Source: RGIG9060 sp045645985 (GTDB lineage Bacteria > Spirochaetota > Spirochaetia > Treponematales > Treponemataceae). From it: a stretch of DNA of 64,000 bases. The stretch is from the NCBI GenBank assembly GCA_045645985.1, contig JAZRJV010000054.1:28070-92069 (forward strand), written 5' to 3'. The position numbers were made by a program, and so were the translations under genes. Below the pieces are notes generated by a model that was not told the DNA's origin, searched no databases, and saw nothing but the letters and a program-made list of their open reading frames with translations. Numbering within the stretch: position 1 is the stretch's first letter; each line of letters begins with the position of its first letter. Below, piece by piece: positions 1 to 8,532 of this stretch.

Positions 1-3000
1 ATTCCAGTTATTCCACCAGATCTTAGACCTATGGTTCAATTAGACGGAGGAAGATTTGCAACTTCTGACCTTAACGATTTGTATCGTAGAGTTATAAATA
101 GAAATAACCGTTTAAGAAGACTTATGCAATTAAACGCTCCTGATATCATCGTTAGAAATGAAAAACGAATGTTGCAGGAAGCTGTTGATGCTCTTTTTGA
201 TAACTCAAAGAGAAAGCGATCTGTTAAAGGTTCTGGAAATCGTCCATTGAAATCAATAGCAGATCTTTTGAAAGGAAAGCAAGGTCGCTTCCGCCAAAAT
301 CTTCTTGGTAAGCGCGTAGACTATTCTGGACGATCTGTAATCTGTGTTGGACCAGACTTGAAGATTTGGCAATGTGGTGTTCCAACAAAAATGGCTTTGG
401 AATTATTTAAGCCATTTATCATGAATAAACTTATTTCAAAAGGAATTGCTTATACTGCTAAAAAAGCAAAAGTAATGGTAGAAGAAGAATCTTCAGAAGT
501 TTTTGCAATTCTTGATGAGGTAGTTCGCGAACATCCTGTTATGTTGAATCGTGCTCCTACATTGCACCGTCTCGGTATTCAGGCTTTTGAACCTGTACTT
601 GTAGAAGGAAAAGCTCTTCGTCTTCATCCGTTGGTTTGTCACGCTTTCAATGCTGACTTCGATGGTGACCAGATGGCTATCCATGTTCCATTGACACAAG
701 CTGCTCAGTTGGAATGTTGGACATTGATGCTTTCTGCTAGAAATATCCTTGACCCAGCAAACGGTAAAACTATCGTTTATCCATCTCAGGATATGGTTCT
801 TGGTATTTACTATCTTACAAAGATTAAACCAAACGCAAAAGGAACTGGAAAACGATTTAGTTCTGTAAGTGAAGCATTACTTGCTGCAGAGTCAAAAAGT
901 ATTGATTGGCAAGCAGAAATTAAAGTTCCTGTAGAAAAAGCTCCATATAATGGTCAACTTATTTCTACTACAGCAGGTCGTCTTGTATTTAATGAAGAAA
1001 TGCCAGCTGAAGTTCCTTTTGAAAATGCACTTTTAGGTGATAAAGAACTTAAGAAACTTATTGAAAGAGTTTATACAGAACAAGGTTCTTGGCTTACAGT
1101 TCAAATGCTCGATGCTATTAAAGATGTTGGATATAAATATGCAACTTTCTTTGGTGCTACAATCTCTATGGGTGATATCATTGTTCCAGATGAAAAGAAA
1201 GGAATGATGGATGTTGCAACTAAAAAGGTTGAAAAAATTACTAATGAGTATCATAACGGTCTTATCACTCAAGATGAAAGATATAACCGTGTAGTTGAAG
1301 TTTGGCACAAAACAAACGAAGAGCTCACAGATGTTATGATGAAAAACCTTGAAAAAGATAAAGACGGATTTAATACTATCTATATGATGGCAACTTCTGG
1401 TGCTCGTGGTAGTAAAAACCAGATTCGTCAGCTTGCTGGTATGCGTGGTTTGATGGCTAAATCAAGTGGTGAAATTATCGAACTTCCAATCCGTGCAAAC
1501 TTTAAAGAAGGTCTTTCTGTTATTGAGTTCTTTATTTCTACAAACGGTGCTCGTAAAGGTCTTACTGATACAGCTCTTAAAACTGCTGATGCTGGATATC
1601 TTACTCGTCGTCTTGTTGATGTTGCACAGGATGTTGTTATCAATGAAGAAGATTGTGGAACTATCAACGGAATTGATTATTCTGCAGTTAAAGACGGAGA
1701 TGAAGTTCTTATCTCGCTAAAAGATAGAATCGTTGGTCGTTTCACTATCGAAAGAGTTCTTCATCCAATTTCTGGAGAGGTTATTTGTGATGTTAATGAA
1801 TATATTACAGATGAAGTTGCACAGAAAATTGATGATGCTGGTGTAGAAACTGTAAAACTTAGAACAGTTCTTACTTGTGAGTCTCGCCATGGTGTTTGTT
1901 GTAAGTGTTATGGAAGAAACCTTGCTCGCAACAAAATTATTGATATCGGTGAAGCTGTTGGTATTATCGCAGCTCAATCAATCGGACAGCCTGGTACTCA
2001 GCTTACTATGCGTACTTTCCATGCTGGTGGTGTTGCTACAAGTGCAAGTGAAGATAAAACAATTAAATTGAAATATCCTGTAATTATTCAAAGTATTACA
2101 GGTGTGCATGTTGAAATGGATGATGGTTCATGGCTCTTTACTCGTAAAGGTTCTATGACAGTAACTCGTATCGTCAAAGAATTTGTTATCGAAAAAGGTG
2201 ATAAACTTCTTGTTAAAGATGGCGATCGTGTTGGTAAAGAGACTCCATTGTTCGAAAGAAATGGTGAAGTTGTAAGTTCACCAGATACTGTAGCTATTGT
2301 AATAAGAGGTGATAAACTTCTTCTTGCAAGTCGTGAGCTCAAAGTTGAAATTAAAAACGGTTCAAATGTAATTGTTAAGGCTGGTGATATTGTTGCAGAA
2401 GGTCAAACTATTGCAACTTTCGACCCATATTCAGAACCAATTATTGCTGAAGTTTCAGGATATGTTCACTTTGAAGATATTATCCTAGGTTCAACTTTGG
2501 AAGAAGAAATAAATGAAGAAAGTGGTAATGTAGAAAAAGTTATCACAGAACTTCATCTTGATACAAAGCAACCTCGTGTATTCATTACTGATGAATCAGG
2601 AAATGAACTTGGTAGTTACTATCTTCCAGGAGGAGCTTATCTTCTTGTTGATGAAAATACTAAAATTACTGCTGGTACACAGATTGCTAAAACTCTTAAA
2701 GAGTCTTCAAGAACAAACGATATTACTGGAGGTCTTCCTCGTGTATCTGAGCTTTTCTTGGCTCAAAAACCAAAAATTCCAACAGTATTGGCTCAGATTT
2801 CTGGAACAGTTCAGTTCAAAGGTGTTTCAAAAGCAAAACGCGTTATAGTTGTTGTTGATGAATACGGAAAATCTTTTGAGCATCTTGTACCTATGAACAA
2901 ACGATTGCTTGTTCGTGATGGAGATACAGTTGAAGCTGGTGAACAACTTTGTGACGGACCAAGAAGTCCACATGATATTCTTGCAATTCTTGGTGAAAAT

Positions 3001-3552
3001 GCTCTTCAAAATTACTTGATGGACGAAATTCAGCAAGTTTACCGTGCTCAAGGTGTAACAATTAACGATAAACATATTGGTGTTATTGTTCGTCAGATGT
3101 TGCGCAAAGTTGAAATTGTTGCTGTAGGTGACACAAGATTTATCTTTGGTCAACAAGTTGACAAATATAAATTCCACGAAGAAAACGACAGAGTAATGAA
3201 AGAGGGTGGACAACCAGCTATTGCTCGTCCAATGTTGCAAGGTATTACTAAAGCTTCGTTGAATGTTGATTCATTTATTTCTGCTGCATCATTCCAAGAA
3301 ACAACTCGTATTCTTACAAATGCTGCTATTGCAGGTGTTACAGATGATTTGCGCGGTCTTAAAGAAAATGTAATTATTGGTCATATGATTCCTGCTGGTA
3401 CTGGTATCAAAAATTACAGAAATGTAAAACTTTTTGATGACAATACTACTGACCTTGATTTACAAATGGAAGAAATTCTTGAAAGACGAAAACAAGAAAA
3501 AGAAATGGAAAGACAATTTGATGATTCTTCGTTCGATGGAGATGAAGATTAG
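1..3552 (+). CDS. rpoC: DNA-directed RNA polymerase subunit beta prime, 5'-truncated by window edge
   Basis: Catalytic largest subunit of RNA polymerase. The frame is open from the first base, so the true start lies outside; 1183 residues are present, and the N-terminal zinc-binding domain and part of the clamp (about 230 residues) are missing. The absolutely conserved Mg-binding NADFDGDQ motif is encoded at 649-672. The second zinc site (TCESRHGVCCKCYG) and the bridge-helix/trigger-loop region (AQSIGQPGTQLTMRTFH) are clear. The C-terminus ends in a Glu/Lys/Asp-rich tail. It is followed by rpsL after 169 bases, consistent with the rpoB-rpoC-rpsL-rpsG order known from treponemes. No internal disruption is seen. 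Confidence 0.98.
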   Translation: MPVIPPDLRPMVQLDGGRFATSDLNDLYRRVINRNNRLRRLMQLNAPDIIVRNEKRMLQEAVDALFDNSKRKRSVKGSGNRPLKSIADLLKGKQGRFRQNLLGKRVDYSGRSVICVGPDLKIWQCGVPTKMALELFKPFIMNKLISKGIAYTAKKAKVMVEEESSEVFAILDEVVREHPVMLNRAPTLHRLGIQAFEPVLVEGKALRLHPLVCHAFNADFDGDQMAIHVPLTQAAQLECWTLMLSARNILDPANGKTIVYPSQDMVLGIYYLTKIKPNAKGTGKRFSSVSEALLAAESKSIDWQAEIKVPVEKAPYNGQLISTTAGRLVFNEEMPAEVPFENALLGDKELKKLIERVYTEQGSWLTVQMLDAIKDVGYKYATFFGATISMGDIIVPDEKKGMMDVATKKVEKITNEYHNGLITQDERYNRVVEVWHKTNEELTDVMMKNLEKDKDGFNTIYMMATSGARGSKNQIRQLAGMRGLMAKSSGEIIELPIRANFKEGLSVIEFFISTNGARKGLTDTALKTADAGYLTRRLVDVAQDVVINEEDCGTINGIDYSAVKDGDEVLISLKDRIVGRFTIERVLHPISGEVICDVNEYITDEVAQKIDDAGVETVKLRTVLTCESRHGVCCKCYGRNLARNKIIDIGEAVGIIAAQSIGQPGTQLTMRTFHAGGVATSASEDKTIKLKYPVIIQSITGVHVEMDDGSWLFTRKGSMTVTRIVKEFVIEKGDKLLVKDGDRVGKETPLFERNGEVVSSPDTVAIVIRGDKLLLASRELKVEIKNGSNVIVKAGDIVAEGQTIATFDPYSEPIIAEVSGYVHFEDIILGSTLEEEINEESGNVEKVITELHLDTKQPRVFITDESGNELGSYYLPGGAYLLVDENTKITAGTQIAKTLKESSRTNDITGGLPRVSELFLAQKPKIPTVLAQISGTVQFKGVSKAKRVIVVVDEYGKSFEHLVPMNKRLLVRDGDTVEAGEQLCDGPRSPHDILAILGENALQNYLMDEIQQVYRAQGVTINDKHIGVIVRQMLRKVEIVAVGDTRFIFGQQVDKYKFHEENDRVMKEGGQPAIARPMLQGITKASLNVDSFISAASFQETTRILTNAAIAGVTDDLRGLKENVIIGHMIPAGTGIKNYRNVKLFDDNTTDLDLQMEEILERRKQEKEMERQFDDSSFDGDED

Positions 3553-3568
3553 TTCTTGAAATTATTGG

Positions 3569-3601
3569 TAAACAATGGGGATTGACAATCCCTGTTGTTT
3601 A
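3569..3601 (+). promoter_or_regulatory. Inverted repeat between rpoC and rpsL
   Basis: Two-part stem: TAAACAA pairs with TTGTTTA and GGGATT with AATCCC, separated by a symmetric TG/TG internal loop and closed by a GAC loop. There is no run of T after it, so it is less like an intrinsic terminator than an mRNA processing or stabilising hairpin at the end of the rpoBC message. Function is inferred only from structure. Confidence 0.5.
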
Positions 3602-3661
3602 TAGTTAAATGTAAATTCACTTGATTTTACAAAATGCAATTTTTAAGGTTTCTTAAAATTG

Positions 3662-3699
3662 TATAAAATTCGCCAAAATAAACCGGGGTGCTGACCGGT
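3662..3699 (+). promoter_or_regulatory. Putative -10 element and leader hairpin of rpsL
   Basis: A TATAAA hexamer at 3662-3667 could be a -10 box, but its -35 is weak. It is followed by a GC-rich stem ACCGG/CCGGT (3682-3686 with 3695-3699, loop GGTGCTGA) lying just ahead of the AGGAG ribosome-binding site of rpsL. The position fits a ribosomal-protein leader element, but I do not recognise a described motif. Confidence 0.4.
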
Positions 3700-3721
3700 G
3701 ATAATATAGGAGAAAAGGCAA

Positions 3722-4096
3722 ATGCCTACAATAAATCAGTTAATTAGACAGGGTCGTAAAACAGCTGCTGTGACAACTAAGTCTCCCGCGCTTCAGTCTT
3801 GTCCACAGAAACGCGGTGTATGTACACGCGTTATGACTGTTACCCCAAAAAAACCGAACTCAGCTTTAAGAAAAGTTGCTCGTGTTCGCTTAAGTAATGG
3901 AATTGAAGTTACTGCATATATCCCAGGTATTGGGCATAACTTGCAGGAACACTCAGTTGTTTTAATTCGTGGTGGTCGTGTTAAGGACCTTCCTGGTGTT
4001 CGCTATCACATTATTCGTGGTACAAAAGATACTCTCGGTGTAGAAGACAGAAAACGCGGACGCTCAAAATACGGTGCTAAGCGCCCTAAGGCATAA
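3722..4096 (+). CDS. rpsL: Small ribosomal subunit protein S12
   Basis: Decoding-centre protein of the 30S subunit, 124 residues, full family length. The PKKPNSALRK loop (target of streptomycin-resistance mutations in other bacteria) and the RVKDLPGVRY loop, whose Asp is methylthiolated in many bacteria, are both intact. The lysine in PKKPNSA is the ordinary streptomycin-sensitive type. A clear AGGAG lies 8 bases before ATG. Next gene rpsG follows after 12 bases, so the two are cotranscribed. Confidence 0.98.
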   Translation: MPTINQLIRQGRKTAAVTTKSPALQSCPQKRGVCTRVMTVTPKKPNSALRKVARVRLSNGIEVTAYIPGIGHNLQEHSVVLIRGGRVKDLPGVRYHIIRGTKDTLGVEDRKRGRSKYGAKRPKA

Positions 4097-4108
4097 GGAG
4101 ACAGTTAA

Positions 4109-4579
4109 ATGGGAAGAAAGAATAAATCAGTTAACCGTCCTGTAATGCCTGATGTAAAATACAACTCAGTTGTAATTTCAAAATTCGTTTCACGCATGAT
4201 GTTAGACGGAAAAAAAGCAACTAGTGTACGCATTGTTTATGGTGCATTAGATTTGTTAAAAGCAAAAACTGACAAAGATCCTTTAGAAGTATTCTTAAAG
4301 GCTCTTGATAATGTAAAACCTATGGTTGAAGTTAAATCACGCCGCGTGGGTGGTGCAACTTACCAAGTTCCAATTGAAATTCGCGAAAGTCGTCGTGAAG
4401 CATTGGCTATGCGTTGGGTTATCAATGCAGCTCGTGCAAAAAGTGGACGCGGTATGGATGAACGCCTAGCAGCTGAATTGTTAGACGCTTACAACAACAC
4501 AGGTTCTGCTTATAAAAAGAAGGAAGATACACACAAAATGGCAGAAGCAAACAAGGCTTTTGCACACTATCGCTGGTAG
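4109..4579 (+). CDS. rpsG: Small ribosomal subunit protein S7
   Basis: Primary 16S rRNA-binding protein that organises the 30S head, 156 residues, usual length. It starts with the conserved MGRK-x-K-SV-RPV pattern and ends with HKMAEANKAFAHYRW, typical of the S7 C-terminal helix. AAGGAG precedes the start. It is the last gene of the rpsL-rpsG unit: fusA, which follows rpsG in the str operon of many bacteria, is not here and an intrinsic terminator comes 45 bases later. Confidence 0.98.
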   Translation: MGRKNKSVNRPVMPDVKYNSVVISKFVSRMMLDGKKATSVRIVYGALDLLKAKTDKDPLEVFLKALDNVKPMVEVKSRRVGGATYQVPIEIRESRREALAMRWVINAARAKSGRGMDERLAAELLDAYNNTGSAYKKKEDTHKMAEANKAFAHYRW

Positions 4580-4623
4580 GATTTATCAGTTTGGTATAGA
4601 AGTGAGTTGATTCATTTCTTGAC

Positions 4624-4663
4624 AAACCGTCTGTTCTGATTACATTAGGATAGACGGTTTTTT
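4624..4663 (+). terminator. Intrinsic terminator after rpsG
   Basis: Stem AAACCGTCT (4624-4632) with AGACGGTTT (4652-4660), 19-base loop, followed by a T run. This ends the rpoBC-rpsL-rpsG transcription unit. Confidence 0.85.
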
Positions 4664-4770
4664 AATTTTAAATAGTTTTTATATGTTTTTCTTGATAGTA
4701 ACAAAACTGTAAGATTTTCAAATATTTGCAAAAAATTCATATTTTATGTAAAAGATTTTTTAAAAATGAC

Positions 4771-4799
4771 TTGCATCTTTTCAAAATAAATTGTATAAA
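4771..4799 (+). promoter_or_regulatory. Sigma70-type promoter of the tuf / S10 cluster
   Basis: TTGCAT, 17-base spacer, TATAAA; strong match to the housekeeping consensus. Predicted start of transcription is near 4806, which leaves an unusually long leader of about 470 bases before tuf. The 107 bases between the rpsG terminator and this promoter hold only AT-rich sequence. Confidence 0.7.
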
Positions 4800-4805
4800 G
4801 GTAGT

Positions 4806-5277
4806 AACCGATTAGTCGGTAATTGGGTTCTTTGAGAGTCAGGCGGTTTGTAAATAGAATAAAACCGGTAATTTCGTAAAGTTTTAACGCTTGAAGGGTG
4901 TAAATCGTGAAAGTGTTAATTCAGAAATTTACGACCCATGGGTGAGGGTAAAATCTGTCGTTGACAGTTTTATATATTTGGAAGGGCATTCGTGGGTATC
5001 TGATAAATTTAGCAAAAGCTAAATTACGACTCCAGGATGCCAGACCAGTCATTAACCGAAAAGATTAGTGATGATAGGTGGTTCCAGAGTTAAACAGTCT
5101 GAATGAGATAGACTGATAATTCTACAAAAGCATATCTTTAAACCAATCCTGTCATAATTATATCTTCTCGGAATTATATTGTGTGTAAGAATGTATTTGT
5201 TTCTTTGGAACATTTCATTCATTATAATACAACACATCATTTTTTTAATATGCCTTTAATCTGGTAAGGAGGATCAA
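4806..5277 (+). ncRNA. Long structured tuf leader or independent small RNA
   Basis: No reading frame of merit, but the sequence is richer in G and C than other spacers and packed with inverted repeats: ACCGA/TCGGT (4807-4820); a bulged ten-pair stem at 4949-4972 around CTGTC-GTT-GACAG; AATTTAGC-AAAA-GCTAAATT (5006-5025) inside a GCAT/ATGC closing pair (4986-4989 with 5037-5040); TCATTAA/TTAGTGA (about 5048-5073); and CAGTCT/AGACTG (5095-5115). No intrinsic terminator with a T run was found before tuf, so it is probably a leader that may be processed. I tried and failed to match RNase P RNA, tmRNA, SRP RNA, tRNA or a T-box. Confidence 0.45.
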
Positions 5278-6465
5278 ATGGCAAAGGAAAAGTTCGAAAG
5301 AACCAAACCTCACATGAATGTAGGTACTATTGGTCACGTTGACCATGGTAAAACAACTCTTTCTGCAGCAATCACAATGCACTGTGCCAAAAAATTTGGT
5401 GACAAAGCTCTTAAGTATGATGAAATTGATAATGCTCCAGAAGAAAAAGAACGCGGTATTACAATTAATACTCGTCACCTTGAATATCAGTCAGATAAGA
5501 GACACTATGCTCACATCGACTGTCCAGGCCACGCTGACTATGTTAAAAACATGATCACAGGTGCAGCTCAGATGGATGGTGCTATTCTTGTAGTTTCAGC
5601 TCCAGACTCAGTTATGCCTCAAACACGCGAACACATTCTTCTTGCTCGTCAGGTAGGTGTTCCAAAGATCGTTGTTTTCTTGAACAAAGTTGACCTTTTG
5701 GATGACCCAGAACTTATCGAATTGGTAGAAGCAGAAGTACAAGAAGTATTGGAATCATACGGATATCCAGCTGATACTCCAATCATCAAAGGTTCTGCTT
5801 TCAAAGCTCTTGCAGATGGTGCTTCAGCAGATGATACAGCTTGTATCGATGAACTTCTTGAAAAAATGGATACATATTTTGATGATCCAGCTCGCCAAGA
5901 AGATCTTCCATTCTTGATGCCAATCGAAGACGTTTTCACAATTTCTGGACGTGGTACAGTAGTTACAGGACGTATCGAACGCGGTATTATCAAATTGAAC
6001 GACGAAGTTGAAATCGTTGGTATTAGACCTACTTCAAAAACTGTTGCAACAGGTATCGAAATGTTCAACAAACTTCTTGATGAAGGTCTTGCTGGTGATA
6101 ACGTTGGTATTCTTCTTCGTGGTGTTGACAAGAAAGATGTAGAACGCGGACAAGTTCTTGCAAAACCAGGTTCAATCCAACCTCACACAAAATTCGAAGG
6201 ACAAATTTATGTTCTTTCAAAAGAAGAAGGTGGACGCCACAGCCCATTCTTCTCTGGATATAGACCACAATTCTATTTCAGAACAACTGATATTACTGGT
6301 ACAATCACACTTCCTGACGGAGTTGACATGGTTAAACCAGGAGATAACACAAAAGTTATCGGTGAATTGATTCACCCAGTTGCTATGGATAAAGGTTTGA
6401 AGTTCGCTATTCGTGAAGGTGGACGCACAATCGCTTCTGGACAGGTTACAGAAGTTCTTAGTTAA
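5278..6465 (+). CDS. tuf: Elongation factor Tu
   Basis: GTPase that delivers aminoacyl-tRNA to the ribosome; 395 residues, normal length. Domain I carries G1 GHVDHGKT (residues 19-26), the switch I GITINT motif, G3 DCPGH and G4 NKVD; domain II starts around ISGRGTVVTGRIERG and domain III ends at GQVTEVLS. AAGGAGG lies six bases before ATG. It is the first gene of the ribosomal array and stands directly before rpsJ, with a hairpin in the 67-base gap that could reduce read-through, so that Tu is made in excess of ribosomal proteins. Confidence 0.99.
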   Translation: MAKEKFERTKPHMNVGTIGHVDHGKTTLSAAITMHCAKKFGDKALKYDEIDNAPEEKERGITINTRHLEYQSDKRHYAHIDCPGHADYVKNMITGAAQMDGAILVVSAPDSVMPQTREHILLARQVGVPKIVVFLNKVDLLDDPELIELVEAEVQEVLESYGYPADTPIIKGSAFKALADGASADDTACIDELLEKMDTYFDDPARQEDLPFLMPIEDVFTISGRGTVVTGRIERGIIKLNDEVEIVGIRPTSKTVATGIEMFNKLLDEGLAGDNVGILLRGVDKKDVERGQVLAKPGSIQPHTKFEGQIYVLSKEEGGRHSPFFSGYRPQFYFRTTDITGTITLPDGVDMVKPGDNTKVIGELIHPVAMDKGLKFAIREGGRTIASGQVTEVLS

Positions 6466-6481
6466 TTAGATTAACGGATAG

Positions 6482-6520
6482 AAACAGAAGTTTTGCAATT
6501 TGTAAAGCTTCTGTTTTCTT
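6482..6520 (+). terminator. Terminator-like hairpin between tuf and rpsJ
   Basis: AAACAGAAG (6482-6490) pairs with CTTCTGTTT (6508-6516), followed by TTCTT. The tail is short and broken, so partial termination is more likely than a full stop. The rpsJ ribosome-binding site GGAGG starts only a few bases later, at 6524. Confidence 0.6.
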
Positions 6521-6532
6521 CCTGGAGGAAAA

Positions 6533-6841
6533 ATGGCTACTGAAAAGATTCGTGTCAGACTCAGAGCATTTGATGTTGAGTTGATCGATCAGAGTGCAAA
6601 AGCCATCGTGCAGACTGTACAGAAAGCTGGTGCAAAGGTTTCAGGACCTATCCCACTTCCTACAAGAATTAACAAGGTGACTGTTCTTCGTTCACCTCAC
6701 GTAAACAAAAAATCACGTGAACAATTTGAAATGAGAACACACAAACGCCTTATTGATATTATCGAGCCATCAGCTGATGTTATGGATTCGTTGATGAAGC
6801 TTGAATTGCCTGCCGGTGTTGATGTAGAAATTAAACAATAA
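6533..6841 (+). CDS. rpsJ: Small ribosomal subunit protein S10
   Basis: 30S head protein, also NusE in transcription antitermination; 102 residues, complete. The start KIRVRLRAFD and the GPIPLPT loop typical of S10 are present, as is the FEMRTHKRLIDI strand. GGAGG lies in front of the ATG. It heads the S10 operon proper, downstream of tuf. Confidence 0.98.
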   Translation: MATEKIRVRLRAFDVELIDQSAKAIVQTVQKAGAKVSGPIPLPTRINKVTVLRSPHVNKKSREQFEMRTHKRLIDIIEPSADVMDSLMKLELPAGVDVEIKQ

Positions 6842-6853
6842 TTTTTATTGTTT

Positions 6854-6930
6854 GAAAAACCAGTACGGTCCCCAGGATCAGGGGATGGCGGCTGATGATA
6901 TTAAAGAAAAGCGTTGAGTTTTTCTTTTTT
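6854..6930 (+). promoter_or_regulatory. Candidate attenuator or leader element between rpsJ and rplC
   Basis: An outer stem GAAAAAC (6854-6860) with GTTTTTC (6918-6924) is followed at once by six T, and encloses a strong TCCCC-AGGATCA-GGGGA hairpin (6869-6885). The arrangement looks like an intrinsic terminator set inside an operon just before the rplC AAGGAG. The S10 operon of E. coli is controlled by L4 through a leader attenuator; whether this is a counterpart is inference. Confidence 0.4.
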
Positions 6931-6944
6931 AAGGAGATATCAGA

Positions 6945-7565
6945 ATGAAAGGTCTGATTGCTAAAAAAGTGGGGATGACTCAGGTTTTCGACGAAGCTGG
7001 TAACCTTACACCGGTTACAGTCATCCGTGTTGAACCTAACACAGTTATTGCCCGCAAGACAAAGGAAACTGCTGGATATGATGCTGTTGTTCTTGGTCTT
7101 GATGATCTAAAGAAAAACAAAGTATCAAAAAGTTACGCAGGTCAATTTCCTGAAAACATCGCTCCAAAAAGAACTTTGAAAGAGTTCCGCGATTTTGATG
7201 GAGAAGTTGCTGTTGGTGACGAAGTTGGCGTTGAGCTATTAGATGGTCTTCGTTATGTTGATGTTACTGCAACTTCAAAAGGTAAAGGTTTTCAGGGTGT
7301 TATGAAACGCTGGGGTTTCCATGGAGGCCGTGCTACCCATGGTTCAAAATTCCATCGAGAACCTGGTGGAACAGGTATGTGTACATCACCTGGTAGAACT
7401 TTCAAAAATGTAAAGTTGCCTGGTCGTATGGGACGAGAAAGAGTAACAGTTCAGAATCTAAAAGTTGTAAAAGTAGATACTGAATTGAAAGTTGTGATGG
7501 TTCGTGGGTCTGTACCTGGGAATAAAGATTGTACGCTAATCATCAAGAATGCGGTTAAAAAATAG
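6945..7565 (+). CDS. rplC: Large ribosomal subunit protein L3
   Basis: Early-assembly 23S rRNA-binding protein near the peptidyl transferase centre; 206 residues, usual length. Begins MKGLIAKKVGMTQVF and carries the long loop KGKGFQGVMKRWGFHGG, whose Gln is methylated in some bacteria. AAGGAG precedes ATG. rplD follows after 14 bases. Confidence 0.98.
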   Translation: MKGLIAKKVGMTQVFDEAGNLTPVTVIRVEPNTVIARKTKETAGYDAVVLGLDDLKKNKVSKSYAGQFPENIAPKRTLKEFRDFDGEVAVGDEVGVELLDGLRYVDVTATSKGKGFQGVMKRWGFHGGRATHGSKFHREPGGTGMCTSPGRTFKNVKLPGRMGRERVTVQNLKVVKVDTELKVVMVRGSVPGNKDCTLIIKNAVKK

Positions 7566-7579
7566 GCGGAGTAACAAGT

Positions 7580-8215
7580 ATGGAAAAGAAAGTATATTCA
7601 GTCGATGGTAAAGAAATTCGCACAATTAACCTTGATGACAACGTTTTCGGTCTTCCAGTTAATGAAGATGTAATTTATTACGCCATCAACAACGAATTAG
7701 CAAACAAACGCGTTGGAACAGCTTGTACAAAAGATCGTTCTGAAGTTCATGGAAGCAATGCTAAACCATATAAACAGAAGGGTACAGGTAACGCACGCCG
7801 TGGTGATAAAAAATCACCTTTAACAAGAGGCGGTGGTGTTATTTTTGGACCAAAACCACGCGATTTCAGTTTTGCATTACCTAAAAAGGTAAAAAGACTA
7901 GCAATGAAATCAATTTTGAGTATGAAAGCTCAAGATGATAGACTTACTATTGTTGAGGATTTTACTGTAGAAAGTGGAAAGACAAAAGATCTTGCAGCAG
8001 TTCTTAAGAACTTCATCAAAGATGAATACAGAACAGTAATCGTTTTGAAAGACGATGATGCAATGATTAAAAGAGCAGGAAACAATATTCCTACTGTGTC
8101 ATTCCTTTCTTATAATCGCTTAAGAGCACATGATTTGTTCTACGGACAGAAAATCATCATGCTTGAAAGTGCTGCTAAAAATCTTTCAGATTTCTACAAT
8201 AAGGAGGCTGAATAA
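7580..8215 (+). CDS. rplD: Large ribosomal subunit protein L4
   Basis: 23S rRNA-binding protein lining the exit tunnel and a translational/transcriptional autoregulator of S10 operons in some bacteria. 211 residues. The tunnel loop is clear: KPYKQKGTGNARRGDKKSP followed by GGGVIFGPKPRDF. Its stop codon TAATG overlaps the first base of the rplW start, so the two are translationally coupled. Confidence 0.97.
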   Translation: MEKKVYSVDGKEIRTINLDDNVFGLPVNEDVIYYAINNELANKRVGTACTKDRSEVHGSNAKPYKQKGTGNARRGDKKSPLTRGGGVIFGPKPRDFSFALPKKVKRLAMKSILSMKAQDDRLTIVEDFTVESGKTKDLAAVLKNFIKDEYRTVIVLKDDDAMIKRAGNNIPTVSFLSYNRLRAHDLFYGQKIIMLESAAKNLSDFYNKEAE

Positions 8216-8499
8216 TGGTATTTGAAGATATCCTTATCGAGCCTGTGTTGTCTGAAAAAGCAACCTTGCTACGCGAAGAAGGAAAGTATGTATTCAAAGT
8301 ACATCCTGACGCAAACAAGTATGAAATTAAGGAAGCAGTACGAAGATTATTTAATGTAAAAGTAATTGATTGTACTGTAATGAATGTCGGTGGAAAGCTT
8401 AAACGGGTAAGAACTAGACCCGGAAGAACTTCCAGTTGGAAGAAAGCAATCGTCAGATTAGCTCCTGGCGAATCCATAAAGGTGTTCGAGGGCGTATAA
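8215..8499 (+). CDS. rplW: Large ribosomal subunit protein L23
   Basis: Exit-tunnel rim protein and docking site for SRP and trigger factor; 94 residues, complete. Contains PVLSEKAT near the start and the KVRRLFNVKV-type strand (here VRRLFNVKVIDC). AAGGAGG lies within the end of rplD and the ATG overlaps that stop codon by one base. Confidence 0.96.
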   Translation: MVFEDILIEPVLSEKATLLREEGKYVFKVHPDANKYEIKEAVRRLFNVKVIDCTVMNVGGKLKRVRTRPGRTSSWKKAIVRLAPGESIKVFEGV

Positions 8500-8532
8500 G
8501 CTCTTCGGTCGCGTTTAATAAGGGGAACCTAA

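Noticed and set aside
2827..3240. 137-codon open frame on the minus strand within rpoC
   Set aside because: Antisense shadow of a highly conserved gene; Asn/Ser/Phe-rich translation with no ribosome-binding site.
5052..5110. AGGTGGTTCC resembling the T-box sequence in the tuf leader
   Set aside because: No specifier hairpin, terminator/antiterminator pair or aminoacyl-tRNA-related gene follows; one short match is not enough.
4806..5160. RNase P RNA, tmRNA or SRP RNA in the tuf leader
   Set aside because: The conserved core sequences of these RNAs (such as the GAAAGTCCGGGCT of RNase P or the tRNA-like ends of tmRNA) are not present.
5649..6131. 160-codon open frame on the minus strand within tuf
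   Set aside because: Antisense to conserved tuf codons; composition mirrors the sense strand and no start signals exist.
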